Below are positions 1 through 10,888 of a stretch of 64,000 nt of DNA, one piece after another. Position 1 is the first letter of the stretch; each line of letters opens with the position of its first letter. Source of the DNA: Pogonophryne albipinna (Eukaryota; Chordata; Actinopteri; Perciformes; Artedidraconidae); NCBI GenBank assembly GCA_028583405.1, contig CM053255.1, forward strand, positions 35,408,721 to 35,472,720, in the 5' to 3' direction. The notes under the pieces were generated by a model that did no database searches, was not told the DNA's origin, and saw only the letters and a program-made list of their open reading frames with translations. The translations under genes and the position numbers were made by a program.

Positions 1-364
1 CTGTTATGTGCCATCATAACACGCATGGTGTTCTTTTTTATATATGATAATGAAGCGCGAGCTGTGTGCTCGAGTCTTCCTGCCCATCGGCTCTGCTGCT
101 CCGCGATGATGGTCTAGCTTCAGCAGCCACATTACCTGCGGGTGCGTTCGTTAATATTAGCTGTGTGGTCCGGAGTCACTGTGGCACAGACTGGACCGCT
201 GGTGAACAGCTGTTAGAACAGGCAGTTCAGGTGTTCAGAGCAGAGCTCCCTGTCGGAGCGGCAGAGCGTGATGTCCACTGAAAAGTTTTTTTTCTGTCGC
301 AATATTATTTAAGGAATCGTTGAGCTAGCTAACCAGCACACATTGTCACTATCTGCTAACGTTA
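1..364. other. Gene-free stretch
   Basis: A short open frame (66-281, 71 codons) has no recognisable domain, codon pattern or splice signals. I see nothing else that can be assigned. Confidence 0.4.
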
Positions 365-910
365 GCTTTAGTACTCAGATGTTGTACTTGAGTAAAAGTA
401 GAAGTACCAGAGTGTAGGAATACTATGTTACAGTAAAAGTACTGCATTCAAAATGTTACTCAAGTAAAAGTATAAAAGTATTCTCATCAAAATATGGTGG
501 AAATAGCGACAATAAAAGTAGTCATTGTGCAGATTGGTTTTTTTCAGAATAATATATATGATATGTTTTATAATGATTGATCATGAAAGTGTTCTCAAAG
601 CTGGTGAAGGTGCAGCTAGTTTGAATGACTTTGTATACTGCAGGGTAGCTTGTGGATTTACTCCAGGTGGAACTAAAGTCTGATTTAACACTTGATTATA
701 TTCCACATCATTCATCCACATCTGTAAAGTAACTAAAGGTATTAAATACATGTAGTGGAGGAAAAGTACACCATGTACCTCTGAACTGGAGTGGAGTAGA
801 AGAACAAAGTAGCAAAACATTTAAATACTTAAATAAAGTACAAGTATCTCAAAATGTTACCCAAGTATAGTACTAGTTGAGTTTATGAACTTAGTTACTT
901 AACACCACTG
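365..910. mobile_element. hAT-like non-autonomous repeat (MITE)
   Basis: The sequence is dominated by motifs such as 'acttgagtaaaagtagaagt' and ends with 'gttacttaacaccactg'. Reversed, that end reads CAGTGGTGTTAAGTAAC, a terminus typical of abundant fish hAT MITEs. The left terminus is degraded ('tagtactcagatgttg'), so no 8-bp target duplication can be confirmed. It has no coding capacity. Confidence 0.6.
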
Positions 911-3159
911 GCTATACAGATAGAAAGACTAAGCCTTGCACAGAGGCATGGAAATACATTTTTTATTTTTTTATTTAAATGCTCAACAGTGCTGCCAAAA
1001 TTATAAACTGACTGCTACACAATTAAAATAAATGCTTCTATATATTTCTATTAAATGTGACTCTTTAGCGTTTCTGTTATTATTACCTGCTGCTTTAGTT
1101 GTTTTAGTTGCTCTGTCTGTTTGCATTTGAAAGTCCCATGATTTATGGGCCTGTGAAGGAGAGGCCCAGGGAAAACAACACCTATCTTGGAACTGCAATT
1201 ACTTATCTTAAAGAGATTGCACCATCATACTCCTTTTCAAAAAAAATTGCTCAATTCATTTAAACACATTTAATTATGCACACAATAAAAACCTCAACAA
1301 ATATAATTGATCCTGGCTTAACCAGCGACCTTTACTCTATTGTTCATAAGCTCAGTAGTTTAACAACTATTAGAATTGTAGTAATGTCTGTAGACCAATT
1401 GTACTAGAAATATTTTGAAACAGTTTAATAAAGAATGTTAAACTATATTTAAAAAAAACTGTAATTGAACTTCAACTTATATCAATGATCTGATTCCAGT
1501 GGCCAGTTGGAACAGACAATCAACAAAGTTTCCATTTTGCAGAAACAGCGCAAAAGGTTTCAACCACAATTAGTATTATGTCTGAGTCTAGTTCTGTCTT
1601 ATCTGCTTTGTTTCGGAATGTGTTCAATACATTACGTTCTTTTTTAATTCATTATTACCATACAATACATAGATTAAGACTAAATGAAACAAATAATACA
1701 ACATTGACCCAATTGAGCAGACAGATTTTTTTCTCCTCAGGCCGGTATTTATGACCAGCAGTGATGCCTCTGATGGTCTCATGGTGTGAGACAGATGCAG
1801 GACATAAAAACACTCTTTTGTTATTTATTTTCATTTTGCAGCACATTTATACTATAATATATAATTTTGCTTTACATCTTTACATTATTTATTTTTCTCA
1901 AGTCATTTACTTTTGGTGAGATAACTAAAGTTGAGTTCATTTTACCCTGGCTATGGACTAATTCATTATTAGTTGTTACAAAGCATACACAAGACGGCAG
2001 GTAGGCAAACCAATATAGAAACAATTAGACAAACAAACATGAACTCGCAATAAACACCAGCGTGACAGCAAAGCTCATTCAGCTCAATTTAGTCCGAATT
2101 AGGAGTTTTCAGAGGGGCTAGGGAATTATAGAAATGGAGCACCTACTCGCGCATCCACCCTTGTACAAGTGCTAAGATCGTACCTGAAGACCGTCCAAAA
2201 GCGATAACTAGCTTATCCTTTTGCGACAACCACTACTCTGTTCTAGTGGCGCTATGCTCCCCCGATCAGGAGAACATAGACTTTTTTTCGCTACCCTTTC
2301 TCTCCAAACACAGCACAGTTAACTGTAGTCCTACACGACCAGCCTATACACCTGCCATCGTGTTCATCACAATTATGAAACACAGTTTTGCTCTATGCTT
2401 GCTTGCCACTGCCCACCCGTGATCAATTAGCCTATAATTTTATGTATGCACCCCGGATCGCCACCAGCTGATCCAGCGAAGTAGGGAACGCTTCAAAGCA
2501 ACGTAGGAAATATTCCTCCAGCAGAGTAGAGAGCTGTGGCGCATCAGGTGATGCACGCACCTCGCGCTGCCCCAGCCTTGCCAGCAATGCAGAAGACGGT
2601 CACAAACAACGAGTGCTTTTAGACCATCTCGTTTTTAATAGAGATGGCGGTGGTGTGAGTTAAAGCTTATAGACAAAAAGCTGTGACTTTCTTCCTCTCA
2701 GCTGCACGGCTGCAGCCACCCAGACATGGGGGGATGTTTACACACACACCCGTGGCTGCTGCTGGAGCCGTGCTCACAGAGGCGATAGGGGGAATATCTC
2801 TGGCTGCTTATTTTTAACTGCTGTGTTGCCCGCTGAAACCCCCAGAATTCGGCGATTGGTCCAATACAAATCTTTACATTGCTTTCATACAGAAGCTCCA
2901 CTTTACTGATGTATTTCTTTAAAGTTACTCTGAACATAAGCTGTGCATGCTTGTATGGTAATTTCGTCCCAAGCAGCATGCACAGAGGCAATCAGCCAAA
3001 TGTTCATTGACCAAAAATGAAACACAACCGCTCAGTTTCACAGGTAATTGTAGGATACCGTCAATCACAGATTCTGGTAAGGCAATGTCCAAATGTAGAT
3101 TTGAAATTACACTTACCAGTCTCTGAAGATATGTTGGTATCCTGCCGACAACACCAATT
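911..3159. other. Gene-free stretch with a possible antisense LTR-element leader at its right end
   Basis: From 911 to about 2690 the DNA is AT-rich with only short frames and no recognisable gene. From about 2690 to 3159 the minus strand looks like untranslated leader following the LTR at 3160-3609. Reading away from the LTR it shows a TTGGTG-type primer-binding-like start (about 3140-3159) and a splice-donor-like CTG/GTAAGT near 3112. Two small antisense frames (2698-2991, 2925-3182) show no gag similarity. Confidence 0.4.
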
Positions 3160-3609
3160 TGTAAGGGAAACTTCTGTAGCAATGGAGAGTCAGGACTCAG
3201 AGAGACACGGGACGAGCAGGAGTTCTGATGTCAAACATTGGTAGTTTATTACAAGCATCGGCCGGAGAATTCATATCACAAGTCACAGCAGCCAAAGGTT
3301 CTGACTGCACGGGTGCGTTGTCATGTCAATTCTGATCACCCTATCTCTCGAATAGACCTTAACTAGTTTACAGAGAGCTAATCAGCATATTGGGGGATGG
3401 TGTACGTGAACACCTGGAGGCACTGAATCACTCATCTGACTCTAATGGCTCTGTGGCCGAGAGTTGACCGGTCATAAAACTCGTAATGCCAACAATAGCG
3501 GAGACTTCCCACTCCTTAAGACAGATAACAGACTTAGGGTTCGATCGTAAAACGTAAGCAGGCCATAAAGTTAAATATCTTAAGAGTAAGGAAGAATTAT
3601 TATTTGACA
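3160..3609 (-). mobile_element. LTR of an antisense LTR retroelement (truncated copy)
   Basis: On the minus strand the segment begins TGTCAAATAATAATTC and ends CCCTTACA, so it has TG...CA ends. An AATAAA signal lies near 3246, upstream of the 3' part, as in an R-U5 region. It is followed on the minus strand by AATTGGTGTTGTCGGCAGGA, a layout like a primer-binding site and leader. No gag or pol follows. It abuts the gag frame of the plus-strand gypsy element, whose own 5' LTR is missing. The family is not identified. Confidence 0.5.
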
Positions 3610-4554
3610 CTTAGAAAGAGAGAAGAAATATTCTCTAACAATAGCAACATCTCCAAACAGATAGACGAGGGAATCAAAGATGGCTTCACAGAGACAGAGG
3701 TTATCCGAGGTTTGCTGAGGATTGTTAAGCCAGGTACTTTCAAAGACATGCTCACCAATAAAGAAGAGATAACAATCAGCGAACTCAGGGGATTCCTCAG
3801 GTCTCACCTTGGTGATAAGGCCAGTACAGAACTGTTCCAGGAACTCATGTGTGCAAAACAACATGACCAAGAATCACCCCAGCAGTTCCTGTATCGCATG
3901 ATTGGACTCAAACAGAAAATCATCTTCCAGTCAAGACAAGCTAATGCTCGCTACGACCCTAAACCCATTCAGGAGGTTTTCCTTCATACTATTTACCAGG
4001 GTCTAGGATTCAAACATACAGACATGAGACAGCAACTGAAACCACTCCTCTCAAACAGCCAAGTTACTGATGAGGAAATTGTCAGTCAAGTAATGAAGAT
4101 AATCAGTGACGAAAACGAACATCATCGCAGGTTAGGTCATGCTTCCAGACCAAAGGCAACACATACACATAGTGTTCAGGTTGATGGTGGAGAGCAGATC
4201 AACAACAAGAAGGAACTTCAAACAATACAACAGCTCAGCGCTCAAGTGGAGAACTTAACAAAGATGATGGCAGCTTTGATGGACCAGCAAAAAGCAGTGA
4301 TACAAGCGACCCACTCAAGGGTTTTACCTCCTCCCACATCAGGTCAGCTTCCTCTCACAAGGAAAGGTAAAATCCCCCTCTGTGTTAACTGTTCACAACA
4401 AGGCTTAGAGGCCTGTAGCCATTGTTTTGTGTGTGGAGAGCTTGGACATCGTGCAGTTGGCTGTTCAAAAAGAACAAGGCAGCCGGGAAACGAGAGTCGG
4501 TATCTGTTGAGGGACAGCCAGAGACCGTTTCACAGCTCCAGTCCCACTCAGTAA
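3610..4554 (+). pseudogene. gag: gypsy A gag polyprotein (5' part lost)
   Basis: This is the structural protein that forms the retrotransposon particle and binds its RNA. About 315 codons are open. The middle has the helical capsid character of gypsy gag (FLRSHLGDKASTELFQELM). The C-terminal part carries a zinc knuckle, CFVCGELGHRAVGC, fitting C-x2-C-x4-H-x4-C. The frame runs in from the neighbouring LTR without a convincing ATG, so the true N-terminus is missing or was replaced. The protease frame overlaps the 3' end from 4422 in another frame, as expected for gag-pol frameshifting or for a decayed junction. Family assignment is secure; function in this copy is unlikely. Confidence 0.75.
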
Positions 4555-5087
4555 GCTCCAAATGTAAGCAACAACACTCCCAACAAAAACAATATTACAA
4601 GAAAGCCAGCAGCAACTGCTCCAGAGAGACACTTGTAACACCGGAAAATATCACCCGCACTGCACCGCTAATTGGTAAGAAAAGTCAGCTCAAATGTTTA
4701 ATCAGTGGCTATGCAGTAACAGTGTTATTTGACTCCGGATCACAAGTAAGCCTCATTGATAGTTCCTGGAAGAAGACATTTATCCCAGATCAACCAGTAC
4801 GACCACTGGCCGAACTCCTTGAACCAGATGAAACCCTTGATCTGTTTGCTGCAAATGGACAAGAAATCTCATATGATGGCTGGGTCGGGATGACAGTGAA
4901 CCTCGCAGGAAATGAAAATCCAAACCTCACAATACAGGTCCCCTTCCTAATCAGTCAACTTCCCCTCCCTCAACCTCTACTAGGCTCAAATGTTCTCAGA
5001 GAGATGATAAATGGACAGGTGTCCTCTCCTAATGAGCTTGACATGGTTATCAGCCTCTTACGCAGAGCACTCGGCGTGGAAGAATAA
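4422..5087 (+). pseudogene. gypsy A aspartic protease region
   Basis: The frame overlaps the end of gag and then encodes a retropepsin-like segment. VTVLFDSGSQVSLID contains the D-S-G active-site triad, and a hydrophobic GSNVL segment lies further on. Retropepsins cut Gag-Pol into mature proteins. The frame closes at 5087 and pol resumes at 5094 in the next frame, so the gag-PR-pol fusion is interrupted here. The first roughly 70 codons lie under the gag overlap and are probably not natural protein. Confidence 0.7.
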
Positions 5088-5093
5088 CAGGCA

Positions 5094-7136
5094 ATGGCTA
5101 TGGTTAATTATATTCAGGTCCAAGAGACACCAAGCCACAGCATGGCCACAATCAGAGTAGGTAGAGATGACATATGTATTCCAGCAGGAAAGACAATGCA
5201 CGTAAGGTGCAGAGTACCGCCTAGCTTTGACACATCTGACCCAGTTGTCCTATATGAACCTTCAGAAGAGAACACAACTCTAGAACAGCTGAGTGTTGGA
5301 GAAGGCCTCTTAGAGATCAGTAAAAGCAAATGGCCACTTATCGCAGTGCCAATTTCCAATCATAAAAAGCATGAAATCGTTCTCCCAAAAAGAACCACAT
5401 TGGGCTCCATTCAACATGTAGCCAAAGTCATTGAGTTGGGAAAGACAGAGACACCAGAGGTTGAAATACCACAGATGACAACAGTGAGAGCTGAAGTAAA
5501 CAATGTCACCACTCCTACAACAACCACAACTGCGCCATGGCGACCACCTGTTGACCTCAGTCACCTCACTGAGGAACAGCAACGGATGGTTGAAGATATG
5601 CTGTATGAGTAGTCTGCAGCTTTCGCACGTGACAGCAGTGACATTGGATGTATTCCCTCTCTTCAGATGCCAATAAGGACCAAAGATGACATTCCAGTTC
5701 AGAAGGCGTATGTTTCAATTCCAAAGCTGCTGTACAAGGAAGTAAAAGAGTACATACAAGATTTGATAGTGAAAGGATGGGTTGTAAAGTCTAAGTCTCC
5801 ATATGCTGCACCTGTTGTGTGTGTGAGAAAGAAAGATGGGTCATTGCGCCTGTGCATTGACTACCGACTGCTTAACAATAAGACTGTGCCAGACAAACAT
5901 CCGCTTCCCCGCATTCAGGACCTGATTGACTCGCTTGGAGGTTACAGCTGGTTTACCATTCTAGACCAGGGCAAGGCATATCACCAGGGCTTTATTGCAG
6001 AGGGTTCAAGGCACCTGACTGCCTTCACGACCCCGTGGGGTCTATATGAATGGGTCAGAATGCCCTTTGGCTTGTCAAACGCACCAGCAGCCTTTCAAAG
6101 AAGCATGGAGGAAATGCTTGAGGAGCTCAGGGATGAGTGTTGCATCCCTTATCTAGACGATGTCCTCTGCTTCTCTAAGTCTTTTGAAGAACATGTTGAG
6201 GTGCTGTGACGTGTACTGAAAGCTCTGCAGCGTCATGGGGTAAAGTTGAGACCAGAAAAGTGTGAGTTATTTCGCAAGGAAGTAAGATATGTTGGACGGC
6301 TTGTGTCTGCAGACGGGGTAAGAGTGGATCCGAAAGACGTAGAGGCTGTTTAAGCACTGAAAGAGAAGGCTCCACAGACTGCAGGTGATGTCAGGAGGCT
6401 GCTGGGTTTTCTGATCTATTACCGAACATATGTGCAGGATTTCTCACGAATAGCCAGACCACTATACACGCTGCTCCAGATAAAGTCTGACTCACCTCAA
6501 ACCAAGCCGACCAAGGGTAAAACAAAGGGCCCTCAACTGCCTTCACGCACCCCAGTACAGTGGAACAGAGAGCACCAGCAGATCCTTGAACGTCTCATTC
6601 ACATCCTAACCAACCCACCAGTGTTGGCGTATCCAGACTTCGAAAGTCCTTTCACACTCCACACAGATGCCTCTCAACTAGGTCTTGGAGCTGTTCTTTA
6701 CCAGAACCAGATGGGAAAGATGAGAGTGATTGGCTATGGGTCCCGCACACTAACACCAGCCGAACAGAGTTACCATCTCCACAGTGGGAAGCTTGAATTC
6801 CTGGCCTTGAAATGGGCTGTATGTGATAAGTTTAGAGACTACCTGTTTTATGCCCCACATTTCATTGTCTATTCTGACAACAATCCCTTGACTTACATGA
6901 TGAGCACTGCTAAGCTCAATGCAGTGGGTCATCGCTGGGTAGGGCAGCTTGCAGACTTCCACTTTGAAATAAGGTACAAGCCAGGCAGACTCAACGTCGA
7001 CGCAGACACTCTTTCTCGTTGCCCCCTTGACATTAACACCAGTGTTCAGAGAAACTGTCAGAAGAAGCAGTTTGTGCCACCTGGGAAGGTAACAGGACAG
7101 CCCAACAAGGAGAAGTTGCATGGGTGGGAGCACTGA
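5094..7136 (+). pseudogene. pol: gypsy A pol: reverse transcriptase and RNase H with three stops
   Basis: A single frame runs through this span, interrupted by TAG (5610-5612), TGA (6207-6209) and TAA (6351-6353). RT motifs are clear: [39 protein letters not shown] and the catalytic YLDDVLCFS. The thumb follows (YVGRLVSADGVRVDP), then RNase H with FTLHTDASQLGLGAVLYQ and VYSDNNPLTY. It would copy element RNA into DNA in the particle. The TGA may be a CGA-to-TGA change at a CpG, a common decay route. The integrase follows from 7124 in a different frame, so at least one indel lies near 7100-7136. Confidence 0.88.
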
Positions 7137-8095
7137 ACATCTCATCTCAACAACAAACACACACAGAACCTTTCCCAGTTATTGACCACAATGAACTGGT
7201 AAGCGAGCAACGGCAAGATCCTGCCATTGGGAAAATATTGCAGTTAAAAGAGAACAACGCAGAAATGACTGAAGAAATACGTGGGACTTTGGACAAATCG
7301 ACCAGGAAACTCTCAAGAGAGTGGAGCAAGCTGAACTTGGAAAATTGCCTCCTGTATAGGAAGACGCTTGGTCGCAAACAGCTAGTCTTGCCGACTACCT
7401 ATAGGCAGACAGCCCTCACTCACCTGCACGACAATATGGGACATGTTGGTATCGAGAGAGTCTTGAGCCTTGCAAGAGAAATATTTTATTGGCCTTTTAT
7501 GAAAAGGGATATTGAAGAGTACATAACCAGGAAATGTCATTGTATAAAGCAGAAGAAGCCAGCTTTACATGACAGAGCGCCCATGGGGGGTCTAACATCA
7601 AGCTCACCTCTTGAACTTGTCTGTATTGACTTTCTCCACCTTGAGACCAGCCGTGGAGGGTACGAGTACATTCTGGTCGTTGTCGACCACTTCACCAGGT
7701 TTGCCCAAGCATACCCCACAAGAACCAAGGCAGGCAAGACGGCTGTTGACAAAATATTCAATGACTTTGTCCCTCGGTTTGGATATCCAGCTAAACTCCA
7801 CCATGATCAGGGAAGGAAGTTTGAAAATGAGCTTTTCAGAGCCCTCGGGCAGTTTTCCTGCGTGAGCCATTCCAGGACTTCCCCATACCACCCGCAAGGC
7901 AACCCTGCTGAGAGGTTTAATCGAACCCTGTTGCAAATGCTCCCAACACTGGGCAGGAAAGAGAGAGAGAGCTGGAAAGATCACCTGCATCATGTCGTTC
8001 ATGCATACAACTGTACCAAGCACGAGTCGACGGGTTACTCCCCACACTATCTGTTGTATGGTTGTCACCCACGACTTCCTGTTGATCTACTTTAG
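7124..8095 (+). pseudogene. gypsy A integrase (frame-shifted from RT)
   Basis: Integrase inserts the cDNA into the genome. The N-terminal zinc-binding part is visible ([20 protein letters not shown]), but the cysteine pair is read as CHC rather than C-x2-C, so the zinc site looks damaged. The catalytic core shows D in [10 protein letters not shown] in [11 protein letters not shown] and E in [15 protein letters not shown], a D,D-35-E arrangement. The frame closes at 8095 after a short deletion that removes the segment linking the core to the C-terminal domain. Confidence 0.85.
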
Positions 8096-8127
8096 GCAAA
8101 CATTATGATGACAGAAAAAACAGAGGT

Positions 8128-8883
8128 GTGACTCTTCAGCCAGGAGATAGGGTCCTTGTCCGTAATCTCGCTGAACGAGGAGGTCCCTGCAAGTTAAAGC
8201 CTTATTGGGAAAAGACAATATACGTCATCAGAGAACAGTTTGGTGATAACCACGTCTATAAGGTGAGCCCAGAGACAGGGGGAGGTCGCATCCGCACACT
8301 CCACAGAAACTTGTTGCTCCAAGTAAACGACTTACCTGTAGAGCCAGTTGTCACAAACGCACCAGCCAAACCACAAAAGAGAAACGTCAAGACAACAAGA
8401 CCATCAAACACGATTGAACAAAGACATGATGATGACACAAGTGAATCAGATGAAGATGAAGCTCCACGGTATTGGCTACGTATGCCAAGAAATGAACAAG
8501 CCAGGCCTCATCTAAGGGTTAACTGTGGGACACAAACCCCGCCTGAGCAGATAGAAGTTTTTGTTGAAGAAACAGCTCCTGTTGAGCCTGAATCTGAAAG
8601 TGTTACTGAGGAAGAACAAGAGAGACAAGATGAACAAGTGCCAAGCGCTGGTGAGCCTCAGCCTTACAATGAGCAAGTTCTGTGTCAGTCCGATGACCAA
8701 GAAAGAGATGTCCAAGAGACTCAGCCTGCACTAAGAAGATCTACCAGAGACCGACGCCCTGGCCAGATGTTCACATACACATCCCTCGGTCAACCGACCT
8801 ACCAGCCAGGTGTCATGATAAATACCATAGGGACACAGCCCACAGTCTACACTCACCAGTATCCACAGCCATATTTTCACTAA
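8128..8883 (+). pseudogene. gypsy A integrase C-terminal domain and acidic tail
   Basis: The frame starts in the DNA-binding C-terminal region of a gypsy integrase ([13 protein letters not shown], then [16 protein letters not shown]). It continues into an acidic, proline- and glutamine-rich tail of about 150 residues ([21 protein letters not shown]). No chromodomain is visible, unlike element C. It is separated from the core domain by the break at 8095-8127. The tail ends about 230 bp before the predicted 3' LTR. Confidence 0.75.
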
Positions 8884-9114
8884 TTTCAACACGCACCCAT
8901 CATTCCTCCCACATACCTACCATACACATATCCTATTTACTGTTATTGAATGGTTAATAGACACTCACACATGGGTACCTAAGGTTCTAGTATTCAGATG
9001 TTGGGGTATCCCACAAGGTTAAATGTTTTGTATATTTTTGAGAGTTTAAATGACCAAGGGAGTCGAACTGTTTTAAATAGGTAGTGTCAGGAGCCACTTT
9101 TGTTTGTGGGGGAG

Positions 9115-9481
9115 TGTGTGGTACACCCCAAAAATGGTACAATTATTTGTGTATTTACTTTTATTTATTTTTGCTAAACAGTGAATTTATTGTTTTGAAA
9201 AGCCCAACATTATCTGTATTTATTTTGGTGACATTCATATCATTTTATGGTTTATCTGTACTGTTTGAGAAGCAGTACGAGTAAGTAGCGCCAAGGTGGA
9301 ACCTTTGGCAGGTGAGCGGTGACATCTGGGTTATCTTAGGGGGGACACTTCCGCCCCCTCCTCAGAAGCAATCCAGACGATCAACCGGATCCTGTGTATA
9401 ATTATTGCTGCTGCACTTTTCTGTTTTCTACAGAAATCATTTATTGTTGCTGTGGTACCCAAGCTTTTGGGACCCGTAACA
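9115..9481 (+). repeat. Predicted 3' LTR of gypsy A
   Basis: The start is set by the polypurine tract immediately upstream and the TGTGTGG beginning. The end at GTAACA is inferred from the LTR pattern only. The absent 5' LTR prevents confirmation by comparison. Confidence 0.5.
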
Positions 9482-10888
9482 CATGGACTGCTCTTAACGT
9501 CCCGATAGCAATGAATATCTGAAGTGCTTTGACAAAAAATCCATAGTAAAATGTCATCTGTGGAAGCCGTAGCGCTGTAAAAAGCACGACCAATCATCTG
9601 AGCCGGCTAAAATAACTGGATGGCCTACCTGCCTGTCAGCCTTCCATCTGTGCACAAACTTATCTCGTGCCCTCATTGGTCATGTGCACGTTTGTGTGTG
9701 TTGGAGGAGGGGCTCTGGAAGGAAGTGGCAGATTTTTTCCGGCTGTGTATTTTCAAATTCTAGCGCACTCGAGCTGGTTTCTCCAATATTACCCACCTTT
9801 AAAAGACTACTTTTATTGAATGAGAGTTTTACCTAGCACAATGAGCCTGGGGTGCTGGGAAGGGAGAACTGGGCCTCGACATCGGCAGGAGTTGTAGTCG
9901 CCTATGAGTATTAGAATTTAGATGAACAAAGGCATAGAAAAACCCTGAAACATGCACTGACACAAAGCTACAACCCTCAATTTTGTAATTAGTAGTACAC
10001 TGTAAAAAAAAAACTCGTAAAAAAACGGTCAAAGTACTGGCAGCAGCGGCTGCCAAACAAAAACCCTTAAATTAAAGTAAAACACTTTAACTGAAATAAA
10101 GTGAATAAGCCATTAATTTACGGGAATTGTCCTTAAAGGAAGGCTCCAGTCATTAGATAGTTAATCAAAACTTCAGTATTTAGTGAAACATTATGTTTAA
10201 ACCATACCCTGAAGAAATCAGCGATATTCCCCGGTAAATAATGATTTTATAGCTCTTTTTGATCAAAACCTGTATATTCCGTCAGGCAGCTGCCATTTTG
10301 GCCATTTTCAGTAGTCACATGATCCGAAAAACTAGGTCGTGACGTCATCTATGCGTTCACTTTGTAAACACAACACGAAAACATGGCGGAGTATTTGAGT
10401 TCGGACTCGTCAGCCGAGGAAGAAGTTTAGAAAAATAAAGTCCAGGCGGACTTACTTTGAATTATCACTATAGGTATTCATTCCATCCAAATACAACTGT
10501 AAAAAAAATAAAAAACATACTCTGTTATCCTCTTAGGCCCCACAGACCCGAAATCGCGTCATTTGCAGGAAACAACGTCTAAGGAACCTTAATATTTAAT
10601 AAACTATGAATATTTTATATCCATATAACAGGAAAAAAACTAATTTAACTGATCTTTTTCATTTTTTTCTTTAAAAAAAACACACAATGCTAACAGTGAG
10701 CCTCTGAATTAGCCCCGAGCGAAAAATGCTAACCTATTACTGCACCGAAAATCACTCCTAGCTCCCGTATTACTTATCCTAGCTGCACATCCAACACATC
10801 GTTTATGATCGTAAAGACACAGAATCTAACGGTGCTCACCTCAACACTGAAAGATACAAACTCGCGACGTTATCAACAAAAACGTACA
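9482..10888. other. Gene-free stretch with MITE-like and promoter-like sequence
   Basis: Around 9990-10130 lies 'cactgtaaaaaaaaaactcg ... ctggcagcagcggctgcc', a motif set of a common fish MITE with CACTGTAAAA ends. At 10384 an ATG opens MAEYLSSDSSAEEEV and then hits a stop. In other frames RRTYFELSL and IPSK-like fragments follow to about 10500. This suggests a decayed coding segment of an unidentified repeat or gene. Nothing else is assignable. Confidence 0.35.

Larger units (their letters stand above)
3610..9481 (+). mobile_element. Ty3/gypsy retrotransposon A, 5'-truncated and decayed
   Basis: The order gag, protease, RT, RNase H, integrase is that of Ty3/gypsy. No 5' LTR is present; the left edge is the antisense LTR. 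A polypurine run 'gtgggggag' precedes TGTGTGGTACACCCC at 9115, which I take as the 3' LTR start. The likely 3' LTR end is 'gacccgtaaca' at 9481. The coding region carries at least three in-frame stops in pol and a lesion near 8095, so this copy cannot move by itself. Confidence 0.85.
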
